From Patulibacter sp040675535 (GTDB lineage Bacteria; Actinomycetota; Thermoleophilia; Solirubrobacterales; Solirubrobacteraceae): a DNA stretch of 64,000 nt. The position numbers and the translations under genes were made by a program. Numbering within the stretch: the first letter of the stretch is position 1; each line of letters begins with the position of its first letter. The DNA lies in assembly GCF_040675535.1 (NCBI RefSeq), contig NZ_JBFAPC010000002.1:1-64000 (forward strand). The letters are read 5' to 3'. Shown here one piece after another: positions 1 through 8,169 of the stretch. The notes under the pieces were generated by a model that was not told the origin of the DNA, ran no database searches, and saw only the letters and a list, made by a program, of their open reading frames with translations.

Positions 1-98
1 CGCCGCAGGACGAGCACGACGACGACGAGGGTCACGGTCTCGACGAGGAACTGCGAGCCGCGAGGTCCCCTGCGCCCCGCCCGCTCTACGATGCGGCC
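1..98 (-). other. Window edge; possible fragment of a membrane protein reading leftwards
   Basis: On the minus strand, codons from about 53 down to 3 read QFLVETVTLVVVVLVLR and run off the window. This resembles a transmembrane stretch near the C-terminus of MrpA-type cation/proton antiporter subunits, recalled from family knowledge only. No convincing start codon or ribosome site is visible: a GTG lies at 35, and the frame stays open upstream without similarity. It may be a truncated remnant or chance. The rpiB -10 element lies at 87-92. Confidence 0.25.
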
Positions 99-593
99 AT
101 GCGGATCGCCGTCGCCTCCGACCACGCCGGGTTCTCCCTCAAGGAGCACGTGAAGGCCGCGCTGAGCGCCCAGGGCCACGAGGTCCTGGACGCCGGCACC
201 ACGTCCGACGCGTCGACCGACTACCCCGAGTACGCGGCCAAGGCCGCCCGGGCGGTCTCCGCCGGCGAGGCCGAGCGCGGCGTCGTCGTCTGCGGCTCGG
301 GCAACGGCGTCACGATCACGGCGAACAAGATCGCCGGGATCCGCGCGGTCAACGCCCACGACGCCGAGGAGGCGTCGATGGCCCGCAAGCACAACGGCAT
401 CAACGTCCTCGGCCTCTCGCAGGCCCGCATCGACGGTCCCACGGCCGAGGCGATCGTCGCCGCCTTCCTCGACACCGAGTTCGAGGGCGGCCGCCACGAG
501 CGCCGCATCGGCGAGATCGCGGACGTCGAGGGCGGGGGCGACGGCACGGCCCCGGCGTCGACGGACATCCCGCCGGTCGCGCCGACGCACTGA
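99..593 (+). CDS. rpiB: Ribose-5-phosphate isomerase B
   Basis: Interconverts ribose-5-phosphate and ribulose-5-phosphate in the cytoplasmic pentose phosphate pathway. The 164-aa protein opens with the RpiB signature (MRIAVASDHAG, Asp8-His9) and has the catalytic Cys65 in VVVCGSGNG, then the NKIAGIRAVNAHD segment and a GGRHERRIGEI phosphate-binding arginine patch near 130-139. About 25 residues beyond the usual family end form a Gly/Ala/Pro tail. The last bases of that tail (562-587) are duplicated downstream. The ATG start follows a TACGAT hexamer (87-92) by only six bases and has no Shine-Dalgarno, suggesting a leaderless mRNA. Confidence 0.93.
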   Translation: MRIAVASDHAGFSLKEHVKAALSAQGHEVLDAGTTSDASTDYPEYAAKAARAVSAGEAERGVVVCGSGNGVTITANKIAGIRAVNAHDAEEASMARKHNGINVLGLSQARIDGPTAEAIVAAFLDTEFEGGRHERRIGEIADVEGGGDGTAPASTDIPPVAPTH

Positions 594-694
594 TCGACGG
601 GTCCTCGACGTCGGACGACGCCCACCCGCCCGGGAGCGACGGCACGGGCGGGCGGGAATCCCATCGGTCGGACATCCCGCCGGTCGCGCCGACG
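562..694 (+). repeat. 26-bp direct repeat spanning the rpiB 3' end and the intergenic region
   Basis: The 26 bases at 562-587, coding for the rpiB C-terminal DIPPVAP segment, recur exactly at 669-694 in the rpiB-glyA gap. The two copies are 107 bases apart. The copy is exact while the flanks differ, which looks like a short local duplication; no protein is read from the second copy. Confidence 0.85.
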
Positions 695-737
695 ACCTGA
701 CCCGCCTGGGGGATCCGCCGCGCGACCGGTAGGCTTC

Positions 738-822
738 CCCCTTCGTCGCGACTGGCGCCACGGGTGGAAACGACCACCGGGGAGCGACGAAGCAGCACCG
801 CCGCGCGTCTGGGCACCCGAAC
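738..822 (+). promoter_or_regulatory. ZTP (pfl) riboswitch upstream of glyA
   Basis: The sequence carries the pfl-motif hallmarks: a GACTGGCG block (749-757), a hairpin GGTGG-AAACGA-CCACC, the CCGGGGAGC block (777-785) and a distal CCGC...TCTGGGC segment (799-813). A perfect 9-bp stem pairs CTTCGTCGC (741-749) with GCGACGAAG (784-792). ZTP riboswitches bind the folate-stress alarmone ZTP/ZMP and commonly precede glyA or purH. A TAGGCT hexamer at 730-735 would start transcription at about 742, the first base of the stem. The ribosome site GAAGGAG (834-840) lies downstream, so control could act on translation; no U-tract argues against a simple terminator switch. Confidence 0.9.
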
Positions 823-846
823 CGCACGTTCCCGAAGGAGACGCCC

Positions 847-2130
847 GTGTCCGAACTGCCCGCAGATTTCTTCACCGCCTCGCTGGCCGAGGTCGACCCC
901 GAGGTCGCCGCCTCGATGGCCGACGAGCTCAAGCGCCAGCAGGACACGCTGGAGATGATCGCCTCGGAGAACTTCGTTCCCCAGGCCGTCCTCGAGGCCC
1001 AGGGCTCGGTGCTGACCAACAAGTACGCCGAGGGCTACCCCGGCCGGCGCTACTACGGCGGCTGCGAGCACGTCGACGTCATCGAGCAGCTCGCGATCGA
1101 CCGGGCCAAGGCCCTGTTCGGCGCCGAGCACGCCAACGTCCAGCCGCACGCCGGCGCGCAGGCCAACAACGCCGTCTACCACGCGCTCCTGCAGCCGGGC
1201 GACCGCGTCATGGGCCTGTCGCTCGCCCACGGCGGCCACCTCTCCCACGGGATGAAGCTCAACGTCTCCGGTCGCCTGTACGACATCGTCGCGTACGAGG
1301 TCGACAAGGAGACCTCGCTCATCGACATGGACGAGGTCGCGCGGATCGCCCGCGAGACGAAGCCGAAGATGATCGTCGCCGGCTGGTCGGCCTACTCGCG
1401 GCACCTCGACTTCGCCCGCTTCCGCGAGATCGCCGACGAGGTCGGCGCGTACCTGTGGGTCGACATGGCGCACTTCGCCGGCCTCGTCGCCGCGGGCCTG
1501 CACCCCAACCCGGTGCCGTACGCCGACGTCGTCACGACGACGGTCCACAAGACCCTCGGCGGCCCGCGCTCGGGGATCATCCTCTGCAAGCAGGAGTTCC
1601 AGAAGAAGATCGACCAGGCGATCTTCCCGGGCCAGCAGGGCGGCCCGCTGGAGCACGTCATCGCCGCGAAGGCCGTCGCGCTGAGGATCGCCGCGTCCGA
1701 CGCCTTCAAGGAGCGCCAGCAGCGCACCATCGACGGCGCCCGCGTCCTCGCCGAGGAGCTGCTCGCCACCGAGTCCGGCCTGAACGTCCTGACCGGCGGC
1801 ACCGACGTGCACCTCGTGCTCGTCGATCTCCGCGAGACCGAGCTGGACGGCCAGCAGGCCGAGGACCGCCTCCACGAGGTCGGCATCACCGTCAACCGCA
1901 ACGCCGTGCCGTTCGACCCGCGCCCGCCGATGGTCACCAGCGGCCTGCGCGTCGGCACCTCCGCGCTCGCCACCCGTGGCCTGGACGTCGACGCGTTCCG
2001 CGAGGTCGGCAAGGTCATCGGCACCGCCCTCACCGGCGACGACGCCGCCTTCGCGGCCGTCAAGGACGAGCTCGCCGCCCGCGTCACCGCCGTCGCCCAG
2101 GCGTACCCGCTCTACACCCAGCTGGGGTGA
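847..2130 (+). CDS. glyA: Serine hydroxymethyltransferase
   Basis: PLP enzyme converting serine and tetrahydrofolate to glycine and methylene-tetrahydrofolate, the main one-carbon source. The 427-aa protein is full length. It shows the IASENF segment near 38-43, the tyrosine-rich YPGRRYYGG loop (64-72), HAGAQAN (101-107) and the PLP-binding lysine Lys235 in TTTVHKTLGGPRSG. The GTG start at 847 follows GAAGGAG by six bases and begins the family-typical N-terminus. It is preceded by a ZTP riboswitch, so expression should rise when 10-formyl-THF is low and ZTP accumulates. Confidence 0.97.
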   Translation: MSELPADFFTASLAEVDPEVAASMADELKRQQDTLEMIASENFVPQAVLEAQGSVLTNKYAEGYPGRRYYGGCEHVDVIEQLAIDRAKALFGAEHANVQPHAGAQANNAVYHALLQPGDRVMGLSLAHGGHLSHGMKLNVSGRLYDIVAYEVDKETSLIDMDEVARIARETKPKMIVAGWSAYSRHLDFARFREIADEVGAYLWVDMAHFAGLVAAGLHPNPVPYADVVTTTVHKTLGGPRSGIILCKQEFQKKIDQAIFPGQQGGPLEHVIAAKAVALRIAASDAFKERQQRTIDGARVLAEELLATESGLNVLTGGTDVHLVLVDLRETELDGQQAEDRLHEVGITVNRNAVPFDPRPPMVTSGLRVGTSALATRGLDVDAFREVGKVIGTALTGDDAAFAAVKDELAARVTAVAQAYPLYTQLG

Positions 2131-2198
2131 TCGTCCTCGTCCCGCGGGGGAGCCCGCGGGACGGGTGCCGTGCTCCGCGCCTCTAGAGTGCCTCGCGG

Positions 2199-3413
2199 AT
2201 GACCTGGCGCGATCCCATCGTGGGGCTGCTGGTCGCGTTCGCGATCAGCGCGGCGCTGACCCCGCTCGTCGCCCGCGCCGCGGTCGTGGTCGGCGCGGTC
2301 GACCGGCCGAGCGACCGCGGGCTCGCCGCCGGCGGCACGCCGCTCCTGGGCGGCCTGGCGATCCTCGTCGCCGTCGTCGTCGCCGTGCTGCTGGAGATGC
2401 CGGACGGCATGCCCCAGGCGGACAACCTCCGGGCGATCCTGCTGGGCGCGGTGATGATCGCGGTCGTGGGCGCGGTCGACGACCGCTTCGACCTGCACTG
2501 GAGCATCAAGCTCGTCGGCCAGGTCGCGGCGGCGTGGATCCCGGTCTCCCAGGGGGTCCAGGTCGAGAACATCACCTTCCCCTTCCTGGGTCCGGTGCAG
2601 TTCGCGGACGGACCGAGCACCGCGCTGACGATCTTCGGGTTCGTCGTCCTGATGAACGTCGTGAACCTCTCCGACGGGATCGACGGGCTGGCCGCCGGGG
2701 TCAGCTCGATCGCCGCCGTCGCGATGGGCATCGTCGCCTGGGACCTCAGCTCCGTCCTCTACGGGCACGCGGCGCTGCTGGCCGCCGCCACCGCCGGCGC
2801 GGCGCTGGGCTTCCTCGTCCACAACTTCCACCCGGCGCGCGTCTTCATGGGCGACACCGGGGCGATGCTGCTCGGCTACCTGCTCGCGGCGATCGCGGTG
2901 GAGGGCTCGGTGAAGACCAACGCGGTCCTCGCCCTCGTCGTCCCGTTCGTGGTGCTCGCCCTCCCGGTGCTCGACACGACGTTCGTCGTGCTCAAGCGCC
3001 TGAAGTCCGGCGTCCCGATCTACAACGCCGACCAGAACCACTTCCACCACCGGCTCAGCCGGATCGGCTTCAGCCCGCGGCGGACGGTCGCCTACCTCTA
3101 CCTGTGGGCGGGGTCGCTGGCCGGGCTCGCGGTCGCGCTGCGGTTCGTCCCGTACTCGGACAACCGCGGCCACTTCGACGTGCTCTGGACGACGGTCATG
3201 GGCCTGATCCTCCTCGGCTGCCTCGCGGTGTCGTTCTACCTGGTGACGGTGCTCGAGATCCTCAAGCTGCGGCGGCTCGACGCCCTGCGCCTGCGCCGCA
3301 GCCGGCCCGAGGTCACGGAGGACGAGATCGACGCCGACGTCGCCCACGCGCTCGAGACCGGCGAGTTCTCGGCGATCACCGGCGAGCACCGTCCGGTCGG
3401 TGGCGCGGACTGA
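2199..3413 (+). CDS. wecA: WecA/TagO-type undecaprenyl-phosphate glycosyl-1-phosphate transferase
   Basis: Polytopic membrane enzyme expected to move GlcNAc-1-phosphate from UDP-GlcNAc to undecaprenyl or decaprenyl phosphate, starting envelope glycan assembly. The 404 residues contain about ten hydrophobic segments and the family motifs VDDRFD, NLSDGIDGLA (Mg and catalytic aspartates), FMGDTGA and the WecA-type cytoplasmic HFHHRL histidine motif. The last of these favours WecA over MraY. Its position a few genes upstream of the atp operon matches the rfe-atpI order known in mycobacteria. A cytoplasmic Arg/Glu-rich tail of about 50 residues follows the last helix. TAGAGT (2184-2189) lies nine bases before the ATG, so the message is probably leaderless. 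Confidence 0.9.
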   Translation: MTWRDPIVGLLVAFAISAALTPLVARAAVVVGAVDRPSDRGLAAGGTPLLGGLAILVAVVVAVLLEMPDGMPQADNLRAILLGAVMIAVVGAVDDRFDLHWSIKLVGQVAAAWIPVSQGVQVENITFPFLGPVQFADGPSTALTIFGFVVLMNVVNLSDGIDGLAAGVSSIAAVAMGIVAWDLSSVLYGHAALLAAATAGAALGFLVHNFHPARVFMGDTGAMLLGYLLAAIAVEGSVKTNAVLALVVPFVVLALPVLDTTFVVLKRLKSGVPIYNADQNHFHHRLSRIGFSPRRTVAYLYLWAGSLAGLAVALRFVPYSDNRGHFDVLWTTVMGLILLGCLAVSFYLVTVLEILKLRRLDALRLRRSRPEVTEDEIDADVAHALETGEFSAITGEHRPVGGAD

Positions 3414-3483
3414 CCGGCCGCGGGAGGTCGTGGCGGTCCGGAGCGGCGGGCGGCGGTCGCTCGGCCGGCGGCGCGGGGCGGCT

Positions 3484-4122
3484 TCAGGTCCGGTCGATGA
3501 CGCCGGGGTCGAGGCGGCCGTAGATCGCGCGCAGCCACGACGTGGAGATCGCCTCGACGAGCTCCTCCGGGTCGAACGGGTCGCCCTGCACGAACTGCTG
3601 GTAGAGCGAGCGCTCGACGCCCCAGACGAGCGCGAACGCCGTCGGCCGCGCCGGGAACGCCGGGGCGTTGCCCGCGGCCTGCTCCAGGACGATCCGCTGC
3701 TCGGTCGCGTCGACGAAGCGCTCGATCAGCGTGCGCCAGTGCTCGGCGACGTCCCGCTCGTAGGTCCCGACCTCGACGATCGCCCGCAGCAGCGGACCGT
3801 GCTGGACGAACAGCGCCGACACGTCGCGGATCGACCTCAGGAGCGCCTCGTGGCTGATACCGGTGCCCGACCACCAGATGTCGGCCGCGGCGTAGAGCTC
3901 GTCGGCGACGGTGACCGTCAGGCGCTCGAGCACCTCGCGCTTGTCTCGGAAGTAGAAGTAGAACGACGTCCGCGAGATCCCGGCGCGCCCTGCGATCCGC
4001 TCGACGCCCATGTCGGCGTACGTCTCGCCCTCCGTGAGCAGGTCCTCCATCGCGCGCAGGACGTCCCGCTGGATCCGTTCGCGCTTCGGGGTGCCGTCGG
4101 TGCGGCGGGGGGTCGATGCCAC
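3484..4122 (-). CDS. TetR-family transcriptional regulator
   Basis: A 212-aa protein with an N-terminal TetR helix-turn-helix (about residues 13-60; the recognition segment reads GISRTSFYFYFRDKREVLE) and an EthR-like C-terminal ligand domain. The GTG start at 4122 is chosen because TACCCT sits six bases upstream and the longer open frame would run into the divergent rubredoxin gene. The 94-bp gap to rubredoxin contains a CGTCC/GGACG inverted repeat (4156-4171) that might be an operator. Target and ligand cannot be told; the divergent rubredoxin or the antiporter beyond it are the obvious candidates. Confidence 0.88.
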   Translation of the reverse strand: MASTPRRTDGTPKRERIQRDVLRAMEDLLTEGETYADMGVERIAGRAGISRTSFYFYFRDKREVLERLTVTVADELYAAADIWWSGTGISHEALLRSIRDVSALFVQHGPLLRAIVEVGTYERDVAEHWRTLIERFVDATEQRIVLEQAAGNAPAFPARPTAFALVWGVERSLYQQFVQGDPFDPEELVEAISTSWLRAIYGRLDPGVIDRT

Positions 4123-4216
4123 CGGGCGAGGGTAGCGTCCGGCCCGCTGTCCCGACGTCCAGCGCCGGACGACAGGGAAGCCGGGTCCGCGCGCGCCCAA
4201 GCGGTACAACTCTCGC

Positions 4217-4381
4217 GTGCAGCAATGGATCTGTGAGCCCTGCGGTTTCATCTACGACCCGGAGGAGGGGGACCCCGACGGCGGCATTCCCCCGGGAACC
4301 GCGTTCGAGGACATCCCCGACGACTGGTCCTGCCCGGTCTGCGGCGCGCAGAAGCGCGAGTTCGAGAAGCTCGACGACTGA
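4217..4381 (+). CDS. Rubredoxin
   Basis: A 54-aa one-iron electron carrier, complete from GTG to TGA. The two metal-binding hairpins are plain: WICEPCGFIYD (C-x2-C, residues 6-9) and WSCPVCGAQKREF (C-x2-C, residues 39-42). Spacing and the acidic middle loop (EEGDPDGGIPPGTAFEDIPDDW) are typical of alkane-hydroxylase and general rubredoxins. No hydroxylase or rubredoxin reductase is adjacent, so its partner is unknown. The gene starts six bases after TACAAC (4205-4210) and is divergent from the TetR gene. Confidence 0.95.
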   Translation: MQQWICEPCGFIYDPEEGDPDGGIPPGTAFEDIPDDWSCPVCGAQKREFEKLDD

Positions 4382-4518
4382 CCGCGGGGGCGCTCCGCGC
4401 TCCGCGACGTGCCCACACCGGCCGCGCGCCCCGTCCTCCCGCCCGGAGGACGTGGCCACGAGCCGCACTGTCCAAGCGGCACAACGAGGCGCGTCGGCGC
4501 TCGTCTAGGATCGGCGGG

Positions 4519-6294
4519 GTGCTCGAAGAGCTCCTGCTCCTCGCCGGGGTCCTGCTCGTCGCAGGTCTCGCGGCCTCGCTCTTCGCGGGACGACTACGCG
4601 TCCCGGCCCTCGTCGTCTTCCTCCTCCTCGGCGTCCTCGCCGGCCCGGACGAGCTCGCGATCATCGAGACGCGCGACGCGGAGCTCATCCGCGACGTCGG
4701 GCTCGTCGCGCTCGTCCTGATCCTCTTCGAGGGCGGCCTGGCGTCGGGCCTCAAGGAGATCCGGCCCGTCGCGGTGCCGGCGATGCTCCTGGCCACGGTC
4801 GGCGTCCTGATCACCACGACGGTCGTCGGCACCGTCGCGTTCGTCACGCTGGACGTGAACTTCGAGCAGGGCCTGCTGCTCGGGGCGATCGTGGCGTCGA
4901 CCGACGGCGCGGCGATCTTCGCCCTGCTGCGCGGGTCGACGCTGCGCAAGCGCCTGGCACGGACGCTCGAGGGCGAGGCCGGGATGAACGACCCGGTGAC
5001 GGCCCTGCTCGTCATCGGCCTGATCGACCTCAGCAAGGGGGAGGGGTCGGTCCTCGACATCTTCCTGACGATGGCGAGCGAGCTCGCGATCGACGCGGTC
5101 GTCGGCACGATCATCGGCCTGCTCGCCGTGCAGGCCTTCCAGCGCGCCCGGCTCGCCAGCGAGGGGCTCTACCCGGTGGCCTCGCTGGCCACGGCGATCC
5201 TCGCGTACGCGGTCGCGGCGAACCTCCACGGCTCGGGCCTGCTCTCCGCCTACGCGGCCGGCCTGATCCTCGGGTCGTTCCCGATCCAGGGCAAGCGGTC
5301 GATCACGGCCTTCCACGACGGGATCGCGTGGGTCGCGCAGCTCGGCATGTTCCTCGCGCTCGGGCTGCTGGTGTCGCCGCACTCGCTGGGCGACGTGTGG
5401 GCCGAGTCGCTCGTGATCACCGCGGCGCTGCTCTTCCTCGGCCGGCCGATCTCGGTGATGGCGATCCTGACGCCGCTGCGGTTCACCGCGCGCGAGCAGA
5501 TCGCGGTCTCCTGGGCCGGCCTGCGCGGAGCGGTCCCGATCGTCTTCGCCACCTTCCCGGTGATCGCCGGGGTCCCGCGCGCCGACGAGTTCCTGTCGAT
5601 CGTCTTCTTCGTCGTCGTGCTCACGACGATCCTGCAGGGCGTGACGTTCGAGGGACTCGCCGTGCGGCTCGGCGTCACCACCACCCAGCCCGCGATCGAC
5701 CGCCCCCTGGTCGAGGTGATGGCGATCCGCGAGCTGGGCGCCGAGGTCGTCGAGGTCCACGTCCGCGAGGGCGACGCGATGGTCGGCGCCCGCGTCAAGG
5801 ACCTCGGGCTGCCCCGGGACGCCCTGGTCAACGTCCTGGTCCGCGGCGACGAGGCGCTCCTGCCCCGCGGCTCGACGACGCTGGAGCAGGACGACCGGCT
5901 CCACGTCCTCTTCCGCCGCGAGGTCGCCGACCAGATCCCGGGGCTCGTGGAGCGCTGGCGGGACGGCCCGGTCGGCCCGGTCGTCCGGCCGGTCCGCCGC
6001 CACACCGCGTTCCGCCCGATCTTCCGGGCCGGGCCCTGGGACGCCCGCGACGGCGACCCCGCCGAGCCCCCGTCGGTCACCGGCGTGGAGGTCGTGGAGC
6101 GCCTGCGACTGCGCCGCGACCGGCCCGGCGCCCTGGTCGTCCTGGCCGACGGACGCTATGCCGTCTCGGGCGCGATCGCGATCGTCGGGTCCCGTCAGGC
6201 GGTCCAGGGGGCCGCGCGACGCAAGCTGCAGGGCGCCCCGGACGACGCGGAGGCCGGGTGGTGGCAGGAGGTCGTCGGGGCCTGCGCGTTCTGA
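4519..6294 (+). CDS. NhaP2/CvrA-type K+(Na+)/proton antiporter with TrkA-C domain
   Basis: CPA1-family membrane antiporter of 591 aa. Residues 1-390 form about 12-13 helices with GGLASGL, the ion-site GAIVASTDGAAIFALL and EGEAGMNDPVTALL aspartates, and GLRGAVPIVFATFP. Residues about 405-475 form a TrkA-C (RCK_C) ligand domain (EVHVREGDAMVGARVKDLGL...). A C-terminal extension of about 110 residues follows. This architecture matches potassium/proton antiporters of the NhaP2 type. The GTG start at 4519 lies seven bases after TAGGAT (4506-4511). It is followed by the ATP synthase operon, a plausible pairing for cation and proton homeostasis. Confidence 0.88.
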   Translation: MLEELLLLAGVLLVAGLAASLFAGRLRVPALVVFLLLGVLAGPDELAIIETRDAELIRDVGLVALVLILFEGGLASGLKEIRPVAVPAMLLATVGVLITTTVVGTVAFVTLDVNFEQGLLLGAIVASTDGAAIFALLRGSTLRKRLARTLEGEAGMNDPVTALLVIGLIDLSKGEGSVLDIFLTMASELAIDAVVGTIIGLLAVQAFQRARLASEGLYPVASLATAILAYAVAANLHGSGLLSAYAAGLILGSFPIQGKRSITAFHDGIAWVAQLGMFLALGLLVSPHSLGDVWAESLVITAALLFLGRPISVMAILTPLRFTAREQIAVSWAGLRGAVPIVFATFPVIAGVPRADEFLSIVFFVVVLTTILQGVTFEGLAVRLGVTTTQPAIDRPLVEVMAIRELGAEVVEVHVREGDAMVGARVKDLGLPRDALVNVLVRGDEALLPRGSTTLEQDDRLHVLFRREVADQIPGLVERWRDGPVGPVVRPVRRHTAFRPIFRAGPWDARDGDPAEPPSVTGVEVVERLRLRRDRPGALVVLADGRYAVSGAIAIVGSRQAVQGAARRKLQGAPDDAEAGWWQEVVGACAF

Positions 6295-6532
6295 CACGAG
6301 CCCCCCGCGGACCCCGCCGGGAACGGCCCTCGGGGGCGGCGGACGCCCGTCACATACTGGAGATACGAGGACTTCCGCGTATACGCCCGCGAGCCCGCCC
6401 TACGAGTGTGAACGCGCCATCTTCGTATCCGGGGCCACCACTGCTCGTGACGCCTCGCACAAGCACTAGCACAAGGCGGCACGAAACCCCGAAAACCCGC
6501 TGGGAAGCAGGCGACACGGCCCCTGGGACTTG
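6295..6532. other. Non-coding gap upstream of the atp promoter
   Basis: No credible gene on either strand. Less GC-rich patches include an imperfect inverted repeat GATACG...CGTATAC (about 6362-6384) and a TATACG hexamer. These may be part of an additional promoter or operator for the ATP synthase operon, but nothing decisive is visible. Confidence 0.4.
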
Positions 6533-6682
6533 TATATGGTGGGGCACCGCCGCCGAACCCCTCCTCACCGCTGCAACGCAGCGGTCCGCGAGGGGAGCTC
6601 TGCGTTGCCGATCCGAACGGATCCGACGCAGCCGGCGGAACGCACCACATGGCGCATCCATCCCACACCTGCGAGTCCCCCG
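6533..6682 (+). promoter_or_regulatory. Probable atp operon promoter and structured leader RNA
   Basis: TATATG (6533-6538) with GCGACA 16 bases upstream (6511-6516) is the likely promoter, giving a leader of about 136 nt. The leader holds two mutually exclusive hairpins. Fold A is ACCGCTGC/GCAGCGGT (6567-6574 with 6578-6585), closed by CCCCTC/GAGGGG (6558-6563 with 6590-6595). Fold B is a perfect 9-bp stem, 6573-6581 with 6600-6608. A small GATCC-GAAC-GGATC hairpin follows at 6610-6623. The arrangement looks like a switch or attenuator. It matches no RNA family I recognise. Confidence 0.6.
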
Positions 6683-6874
6683 ATGACCGCTCCCGATCGA
6701 CCGCCTGCGGGCGGAGCCGTCGCGGGGATGACCATCGTCACGGCGATGGTCCTCGGACTGGCGATCTTCGGCGCGCTCGGCGCGCTGCTCGGATCGCTGG
6801 GGCTCGGGTTGATGGTGGGCGCGTTCCTGGGGCTGTTCGGCGGGACCGCCGCGGTGATCGCCCGGTTCCGATGA
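6683..6874 (+). CDS. Small two-helix membrane protein, AtpZ/AtpI-like
   Basis: A 63-aa protein (MTAPDRPPAGGAVAGMTIV...) with two hydrophobic segments separated by a glycine-rich turn. It is the first gene of the ATP synthase operon. Size, topology and position fit the AtpZ-type proteins that precede atpI in many bacteria and may help ion loading or assembly of the c-ring. The ATG at 6683 begins the conserved part; an in-frame upstream ATG (6530) would run through the leader hairpins and is rejected. Function is inferred from context. Confidence 0.65.
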   Translation: MTAPDRPPAGGAVAGMTIVTAMVLGLAIFGALGALLGSLGLGLMVGAFLGLFGGTAAVIARFR

Positions 6875-6899
6875 CGCAGGCCGTCCCGATGGGCCCGCC

Positions 6900-7265
6900 G
6901 TGCTGAACATCCGCCTCCTCGACATCGCCTTCGTCGTCGCCGCGCTACCGATCGTGCTGCTGCTCGGCGCGCCGGTCGTCGGCTGCGTCGTCGCCACCGT
7001 CGTGTGGATCGTCCAGCGCGTCGTCGCCGGCCTCGTCGAGGGCAAGGCCCAGGCGCAGGACGACCCCCGCGCCGCCCTGAAGCTCAACTTCGTCGCGATG
7101 ATGGCGCGCGTCTGGCTCATCTGCCTGGCGATCGTCCTCTGCGGCGTCGCGGTGGACCGCCGCGACGGCGCCGCGGCCGCGGCGACGATGCTCGTCGCCT
7201 TCACGGTCTACCTGGCCGTCACCCTCCTGACCCGCACCACCGACAGGAAGTCTGTCCACGCATGA
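6900..7265 (+). CDS. atpI: ATP synthase I-like membrane protein
   Basis: A 121-aa protein with about four hydrophobic segments, a conserved-looking loop NFVAMMARVWLICLAIV and a position immediately before atpB, all as expected for AtpI. AtpI is thought to assist c-ring assembly in F-type ATP synthases. The start is GTG at 6900. The TGA stop overlaps the atpB ATG (ATGA, 7262-7265), so translation of the two is coupled. Confidence 0.75.
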   Translation: MLNIRLLDIAFVVAALPIVLLLGAPVVGCVVATVVWIVQRVVAGLVEGKAQAQDDPRAALKLNFVAMMARVWLICLAIVLCGVAVDRRDGAAAAATMLVAFTVYLAVTLLTRTTDRKSVHA

Positions 7266-8149
7266 GCACTCGCGCGAAGGTCTTCTCCGGCCTCGGCATC
7301 TACGTCGCCCTGATGGTCATCGTGGTCGCGATCTTCGGCTTCAGCCGGATCGACGACTCGCCGTTCAAGCCGGAGAACGAGTTCAAGCTCGATCCGTGGA
7401 TCGACCTCGGCTTCATGTCGATCAACAAGGCCGTCCTGTACATCGTGCTGGCCGGCGTGTTCACCATCGGCACGATGGTCTACATCGCCAACCGGATGCA
7501 GGCCAAGCCGAACCGCACGCAGACCCTCATCGAGCTCATCTACGAGCAGATGAAGAGCGTCGCCGGCGGCAACATGGACCAGCGCATGGCGACGAAGTGG
7601 TTCCCCTTCATCGCGACGCTCTTCCTGTTCATCTGGTTCTCGAACCTGATCGGCTACATCCCGCTGCCGACGAACTCGGAGCACACGTTCGACGTCCTCG
7701 GCGTCGCGGTCCCGAGCTTCGCGCTGTACGCGGCGACGGCGAACCTCTCCGTCCCGCTGGTCCTCGCGATCCTCGTGTTCGTCTTCTACACGTTCGAGGG
7801 CATCCGGGTCCACGGCTTCGCCGGCTACTTCAAGAGCCTCGTGCCGGCCGGCGTCCACGGTCCCATGGCGGCGTTCATCTGGGTGCTGGAGCTCATGTCG
7901 AACTTCATGCGCCTGATCTCGCTCTCCGTGCGTCTCTTCGCCAACATCCTTGCCGGCCACCTGATCATCCTGTTCATGAGCGGCGGCCTGGCCGTCCTGC
8001 TCGGACTCGAGGTCGTCGGCATCATCGCCCTTCCCGCCGGCATCCTGCTCTATCTCTTCGAGATCGGGCTGGTTGCCACCCTGCAGGCCTTCATCTTCGC
8101 CACTCTCACGGCCATCTACATCGGTGGCGCCGTGTCCGAGTCCCACTGA
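7262..8149 (+). CDS. atpB: ATP synthase Fo subunit a
   Basis: Stator proton-channel subunit of 295 aa. The essential helix is plain: LISLSVRLFANILAGHLII, with the universally required arginine facing the c-ring, followed by FEIGLVATLQAFIFATLTAIYIGGA. An N-terminal segment of about 45 residues with one helix precedes the core. It overlaps atpI by four bases and is followed 20 bases later by atpE. Confidence 0.96.
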   Translation: MSTRAKVFSGLGIYVALMVIVVAIFGFSRIDDSPFKPENEFKLDPWIDLGFMSINKAVLYIVLAGVFTIGTMVYIANRMQAKPNRTQTLIELIYEQMKSVAGGNMDQRMATKWFPFIATLFLFIWFSNLIGYIPLPTNSEHTFDVLGVAVPSFALYAATANLSVPLVLAILVFVFYTFEGIRVHGFAGYFKSLVPAGVHGPMAAFIWVLELMSNFMRLISLSVRLFANILAGHLIILFMSGGLAVLLGLEVVGIIALPAGILLYLFEIGLVATLQAFIFATLTAIYIGGAVSESH

Positions 8150-8169
8150 GTCATCAAAGGAGCAGTACC

